8,197 nt of DNA from positions 1 to 8,197 of the forward strand of contig JACCTM010000200.1 in NCBI GenBank assembly GCA_013812385.1, read 5' to 3'. The notes below the pieces were generated by a model. It did no database searches. It saw only the letters and a list, made by a program, of their open reading frames with translations, and had not been told where the DNA came from. Origin of the DNA: Geodermatophilaceae bacterium. Its GTDB lineage: Bacteria; Actinomycetota; Actinomycetes; Mycobacteriales; Geodermatophilaceae. A program made the translations under genes and the position numbers. The number at the start of each line of letters is the position of its first letter. The first letter of the stretch is position 1. Below, one piece after another: positions 4,996 to 8,197 of this stretch.

Positions 4996-6252
4996 GAGTT
5001 GCTCATCGCACTGGCGGTCATCGCCGTGTTCGTCATCATCGTCGTGGTTCGCAGCATCAAGATCGTGCCGCAGGCGCAGGCCGCTGTCGTGGAGCGCCTT
5101 GGTCGGTACAGCCGAACGCTGTCACCCGGGCTCGCGCTGCTCATCCCCTTCGTGGACCGGGTCAGGGCCACGATCGACCTCCGGGAACAGGTGATCTCAT
5201 TCCCGCCCCAGCCGGTGATCACCGCCGACAACCTGCAGGTCGGGATCGACACGGTCGTCTACTTCCAGGTCACCGACCCGCGGCTGGCCGTGTACGGCAT
5301 CGCGAACTACATCCACGGTATGGAGCAGCTGACCACCACCACGCTTCGCAACGTCGTCGGCGGGCTGAGCCTCGAGGGCGCGCTCACCGGACGAGATGGG
5401 ATCAACACCCAACTACGTACCGTCCTTGACGGCACCACCGGCCCCTGGGGTCTGCGGGTTGCCCGAGTAGAGATCAAGGCGATCGAGCCCCCACTGTCCA
5501 TCCAGGACTCGATGGAGCGGCAGATGCGGGCCGACCGGGAGAAGCGGGCGGTCATCCTGACCGCCGAGGGCGAGCGCGAGTCCTCGATCAAGAAGGCCGA
5601 GGGCCAGAAGGTCGCCCAGATCCTGTCAGCCGAAGGTCAGAAGCAGGCGGCGATCCTCGGGGCCGAGGCCGGACGGCAGAGCCAGATCCTGCAGGCCGAG
5701 GGCGAGCGCGCGGCGCAGTTCCTCACCGCGCAGGGTCAGGCCAAGGCCATCGAGACCGTGTTCGAGGCGATCCACCGCGGCAAGCCGGACTCCGGCCTGC
5801 TGGCCTACCAGTACCTGCAGACATTGCCGCAGATCGCCCAGGGCGATGCGAACAAGGTCTGGATCGTGCCCAGCGAGTTCAGCCGGGCCCTCGACGGGCT
5901 GGCGAACATGACCGGAGCCGAGGACAAGAAGTCCTGGATGGACGTCGAGCCCGGCGCCGCAGATGGCTCCGACGGCCGGGCCGGACAGAAGATCGACACG
6001 CAGGGTTGGTTCGACTCCAACCTCCCTCCGGCCGCCGAGCAGCCGGAGGCCAAGTTCGAGCTGAGTGAGTCCATCGACACCGGACTACCGGTCCCACCGA
6101 TGCGGCCGCCAGCCAGTCCACCACTCGGCGGAGGCGCACCGCCGCCGCAGGTTCAGCAGGGTGGGCAGACCGGTCCTTCCGGTCAGCCGGGACAGCCGCC
6201 CTCCGATGCGCCGCAGTCCTGGCCACCCCGCGGCCAGCCGGGTCAGCAGTAA
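4993..6252 (+). CDS. SPFH/stomatin-like membrane protein (Rv1488-like)
   Basis: This 419-residue protein is a member of the stomatin/prohibitin/flotillin superfamily, which forms large membrane-bound oligomers and organises membrane microdomains. A single N-terminal membrane anchor is at residues 2-19 (ELLIALAVIAVFVIIVVV). The SPFH domain follows with hallmark segments VPQAQAAVVERLGRY (25-39), LSPGLALLIPFVDRV (43-57), DLREQVISFPPQPVITADN (62-80) and VYFQVTDPRLAVYGI (89-103). Residues 180-256 are a strictly periodic 11-residue repeat predicted to form a long helix. YQYLQTLPQIA (272-282) and NKVWIVPSEF (287-296) are the conserved post-coil segment. The last 50 or so residues are rich in Pro, Gly and Gln and probably disordered. 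M. tuberculosis Rv1488 is similar but, as I recall, shorter at the C-terminus. The partner NfeD is directly upstream; ku begins 9 nt downstream, so it may share the transcript. Confidence 0.93.
   Translation: MELLIALAVIAVFVIIVVVRSIKIVPQAQAAVVERLGRYSRTLSPGLALLIPFVDRVRATIDLREQVISFPPQPVITADNLQVGIDTVVYFQVTDPRLAVYGIANYIHGMEQLTTTTLRNVVGGLSLEGALTGRDGINTQLRTVLDGTTGPWGLRVARVEIKAIEPPLSIQDSMERQMRADREKRAVILTAEGERESSIKKAEGQKVAQILSAEGQKQAAILGAEAGRQSQILQAEGERAAQFLTAQGQAKAIETVFEAIHRGKPDSGLLAYQYLQTLPQIAQGDANKVWIVPSEFSRALDGLANMTGAEDKKSWMDVEPGAADGSDGRAGQKIDTQGWFDSNLPPAAEQPEAKFELSESIDTGLPVPPMRPPASPPLGGGAPPPQVQQGGQTGPSGQPGQPPSDAPQSWPPRGQPGQQ
5530..5760 (+). repeat. Seven 11-residue (hendecad) repeats in the SPFH protein
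   Basis: Residues 180-256 consist of seven units of exactly 11 residues. Six of them begin with AEG, AEA or AQG at residues 191, 202, 213, 224, 235 and 246; the first, ADREKRAVILT, starts at 180. Typical units are AEGQKVAQILS and AEGQKQAAILG. At the DNA level the period is 33 bp but the units have diverged, so the selection is on the protein. Hendecad periodicity favours a nearly straight, slightly right-handed coiled coil, as known in flotillin and stomatin assemblies. Confidence 0.85.
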
Positions 6253-6261
6253 CCTGCGTAC

Positions 6262-7299
6262 ATGCGGTCAATTTGGCGGGGCGCGGTCTCTTTCGGACTG
6301 GTCAGCATCGGCGTGAAGATGTACTCCGCCACCGAGGACAAGGATGTCCGCTTCCACCAGGTTCACCGAGACGACGGCGGGCGGATCAAATACAAGCGGG
6401 TCTGCTCGATCGACGGCGAAGAGGTGGCCTACGCCGACATCGCCAAAGGCTTCGAGCTACCCGACGGTCAACTCGTCATCCTGACCGACGAGGACCTCGA
6501 GGACATGCCCTTGGGCACGAAGCATTCGATCGACGTGATCGAGTTCGTACCCGGCGAGCAGATCGATCCCATCCTCTACGAGAAGACCTACTACCTGGAG
6601 CCCGACACCGGCCCCGCCATACGCCCGTATGTTCTGCTGCGTGAGGCGCTGGAGAAGTCCGGCCGGATGGCACTGACCAAGATTGCAATTCGGCAGCGAG
6701 AGGCGTTGGCCGCCATCCGGGTACGCGACGGCGTCCTTGTGCTGCACACGATGCGCTGGCCGGACGAGATCCGTGCTGCTGAATTCGGCTTTCTGGACGA
6801 GGACATCACGGTGCGGCCGCAGGAGTTGAAAATGGCCGACTCCCTGATCGAGTCGATGGTGGCCGATTTCGATCCCGAAGAATTCAGCGACGACTACCGC
6901 GAGGCGATGACCGCGCTGATCGAGAACAAGCAGGCCGGCGGCGAGGTGCACACCCCTGAGCCGGAGGTCGAGGAGGACACCGGCGGGCAGGTCGTCGACC
7001 TGATGAGTGCGCTGCGGGCCAGCGTGGCGCGGGCCAAAGGCGGTACGGCCGCGAAGTCGAGTTCGTCGAACAGGGGCAGGGATGCCGACGACGGTTCCGA
7101 CACGGAATCATCACGACCGGCCAAGGCCACCAAGTCTGCCGCCAAGTCCCCGGCCAAGAAAACCGCCGCCAAGAACGGCTCCGTCGGCAAAGGCACTACA
7201 GCGAAGAAGGCACCGGCAAAGAAGGCGGCGTCCAAGGCTGCGAAGAAGGCACCGGCAAAGAAGGCCGCAGCAAGCACGCAACGCCGGCGTTCGGCCTGA
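6262..7299 (+). CDS. ku: Non-homologous end-joining protein Ku
   Basis: Bacterial Ku forms a homodimeric ring that threads onto double-strand DNA ends and recruits LigD. The core, residues 1 to about 225, starts with the canonical MRSIWRGAVSFGLVSIGVK and contains RFHQVH (30-35), RIKYKRVC (41-48), EFVP (94-97), PILYEKTYYLEPD (103-115), YVLLREAL (123-130) and HTMRWPDEIR (162-171). VVDLMSALRASVARAK (244-259) is the conserved minimal C-terminus associated with LigD binding. Beyond it come a Ser- and Asp-rich linker (about 262-285) and a Lys/Ala/Pro tail (286-345) resembling histone H1. At 345 residues it is longer than M. tuberculosis Ku (273 residues) because of this tail. No strong Shine-Dalgarno precedes ATG 6262; the SPFH stop is 9 nt upstream and ligD starts 14 nt after the stop, so all three may be co-transcribed. 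Confidence 0.96.
   Translation: MRSIWRGAVSFGLVSIGVKMYSATEDKDVRFHQVHRDDGGRIKYKRVCSIDGEEVAYADIAKGFELPDGQLVILTDEDLEDMPLGTKHSIDVIEFVPGEQIDPILYEKTYYLEPDTGPAIRPYVLLREALEKSGRMALTKIAIRQREALAAIRVRDGVLVLHTMRWPDEIRAAEFGFLDEDITVRPQELKMADSLIESMVADFDPEEFSDDYREAMTALIENKQAGGEVHTPEPEVEEDTGGQVVDLMSALRASVARAKGGTAAKSSSSNRGRDADDGSDTESSRPAKATKSAAKSPAKKTAAKNGSVGKGTTAKKAPAKKAASKAAKKAPAKKAAASTQRRRSA
7201..7265 (+). repeat. 26-bp exact direct repeat in the Lys-rich tail of ku
   Basis: The 26 bases at 7201-7226 recur exactly at 7240-7265, an offset of 39 bp or 13 codons. Each copy encodes AKKAPAKKA. The identity at synonymous positions points to a recent duplication, and since the offset is a multiple of three it preserves frame. 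The tail could therefore vary in length among strains. Confidence 0.9.
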
Positions 7300-7313
7300 A
7301 CCCCTAGGCACCC

Positions 7314-8197
7314 ATGCCATCGCCGGATCGGCTGGCGACCTATCGCCGCAAACGGCGGGCCGACCGTACGCCGGAACCGATCCCGGACCGACAAGCGGAC
7401 GGCAGCGCACACGGATCGGTTTTCGTGATCCAGGAGCATCACGCACGCCGCTTGCACTGGGATCTGCGGCTGGAACGTGATGGCGTGCTTGCTTCTTGGG
7501 CGGTGCCGCGCGGTCTGCCCCCGGTGCCAGGCGAGTCCCGCCTTGCCCTCCACACCGAGGACCACCCCATGGAGTACCTGACCTTTCATGGCGAGATCCC
7601 GGCGGGGGAGTACGGCGGGGGAACGATGACGGTCTACGACACGGGTACCTACGTGACCGAGAAGTGGGACGAGCGGCATGTGATCGTCGACCTCGCCGGG
7701 GCGAAGATCACTGGCCGATACGCGCTTTTCCCGGTCGAGGGCGACAAGCAGTGGAACATCCGCCGGCTGGATCCGCCGACCGATCCCGACTATGTCGCCA
7801 TCCCGGACAAGATCGAGCCGATGATGGCTGTTCCGGGTGGACTGCCAGCGGCTCGGGAGGATGCGACGTGGGCGTACGAAATGAAGTGGGACGGCGTCCG
7901 TGCTCTTGGAACGGTGGAGGGCACGGCACTGCGCCTGCGCTCCCGCAAGGGAGGTGACATCACCTCGCGCTATCCGGAGCTGGCCGGATTGGGAATCGCC
8001 ATGGGTGCGCTAGACGTAGTCCTTGACGGCGAGGTCGTACGGTTGGGCGCGGACGGGCGGCCGGACTTCGGTGCGCTGCAGCACCGGATGCACGTCGCCG
8101 ATGCCTCCCGCGCCCGGAAGCTGGCCGAGTCCGCACCAGTGACCTATCTGATCTTCGATCTGCTCTACGCCGCCGGACGATCCGCCGTCGGGTTGCC
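7314..8197 (+). CDS. ligD: LigD, 3'-phosphoesterase plus ATP-dependent DNA ligase, partial
   Basis: The reading frame from ATG 7314 is open to the window edge (294 codons plus 2 nt). It begins with the LigD 3'-phosphoesterase domain: FVIQEHHARRLHWDLRLE holds His42, His48, Asp50 and Arg52, and TEDHPMEY holds His84 and Tyr88; these coincide with catalytic positions described for Pseudomonas aeruginosa LigD. Further family segments are SWAVPRG (61-67), GEIPAGEYGGG (93-103) and WNIRR (147-151). The ligase follows with the adenylylation motif MKWDGVRA, nucleophile Lys191, then RSRKGGDIT (209-217), LDGEVV (237-242) and YLIFDLLY (278-285). Later ligase motifs and any polymerase domain lie beyond the window. 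Unlike M. tuberculosis LigD, no polymerase domain precedes the phosphoesterase. Ku is 14 nt upstream, and the two act together to clean and seal double-strand breaks. Confidence 0.95.
   Translation, partial: MPSPDRLATYRRKRRADRTPEPIPDRQADGSAHGSVFVIQEHHARRLHWDLRLERDGVLASWAVPRGLPPVPGESRLALHTEDHPMEYLTFHGEIPAGEYGGGTMTVYDTGTYVTEKWDERHVIVDLAGAKITGRYALFPVEGDKQWNIRRLDPPTDPDYVAIPDKIEPMMAVPGGLPAAREDATWAYEMKWDGVRALGTVEGTALRLRSRKGGDITSRYPELAGLGIAMGALDVVLDGEVVRLGADGRPDFGALQHRMHVADASRARKLAESAPVTYLIFDLLYAAGRSAVGL

Noticed and set aside
6894..7679. Minus-strand open frame of 261 residues across the ku-ligD junction
   Set aside because: It is antisense to two well-recognised genes and its Ala/Phe repeats simply mirror the lysine codons of the Ku tail.
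1..8197. CRISPR arrays, insertion sequences, phage genes or rRNA
   Set aside because: No spaced direct repeats, transposase motifs, terminal inverted repeats or rRNA-like segments were seen; the toxin-antitoxin pair is the only accessory-type element.

Overview
The window reads as chromosomal DNA from a high-GC Gram-positive bacterium (Actinomycetota). The genes are dense and mostly on the + strand, start codons are often GTG, and every recognisable protein has its nearest remembered relatives in actinobacteria. From memory, the order VWA-domain protein / fabG / inhA / ferrochelatase / divergent hypothetical gene / NfeD-like / SPFH follows Mycobacterium tuberculosis Rv1481 to Rv1488. A vapBC toxin-antitoxin pair sits where Rv1482c would be. 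The InhA substrate loop is about ten residues shorter than in M. tuberculosis, which argues against a mycolic-acid maker. The exact genus cannot be resolved from this sequence.

Layout. 2-235: C-terminal end of a VWA-domain membrane protein. 236-442: gene-free gap with nested, partly competing inverted repeats and a cluster of CGGTTCG heptamers, probably a terminator region, ending in a promoter that appears to make vapB leaderless. 443-1061: vapB-vapC, overlapping by 14 nt. 1130-3631: fabG, inhA and hemH (cpfC), tightly coupled (1-nt overlap, then 29-nt overlap), giving two fatty-acid synthase II reductases followed by a ferrochelatase. 3641-4456 (minus strand): a Rv1486c-like protein of unknown function, convergent with hemH and divergent from nfeD. 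4525-6252: nfeD plus an SPFH/stomatin-like gene, a membrane-microdomain pair. 6262-8197: ku and the start of ligD, a non-homologous end-joining pair, following the SPFH gene after only 9 nt.

How the parts work together. FabG and InhA supply the two reductive steps of fatty-acid elongation. Ferrochelatase inserts iron in the coproporphyrin haem route used by Actinobacteria. NfeD and SPFH proteins normally act as a pair in the membrane. Ku binds double-strand ends and recruits LigD, which here begins with the 3'-phosphoesterase domain and continues into the ligase; the window ends before the ligase is complete.

No clearly new system is present. The points most worth a second look are the competing hairpins after the VWA gene, the vapBC pair directly upstream of the FAS-II operon, the short InhA loop, the unusual hemH start, the exact 11-residue repeat of the SPFH protein, and the joining of a membrane-microdomain operon to a DNA-repair operon.
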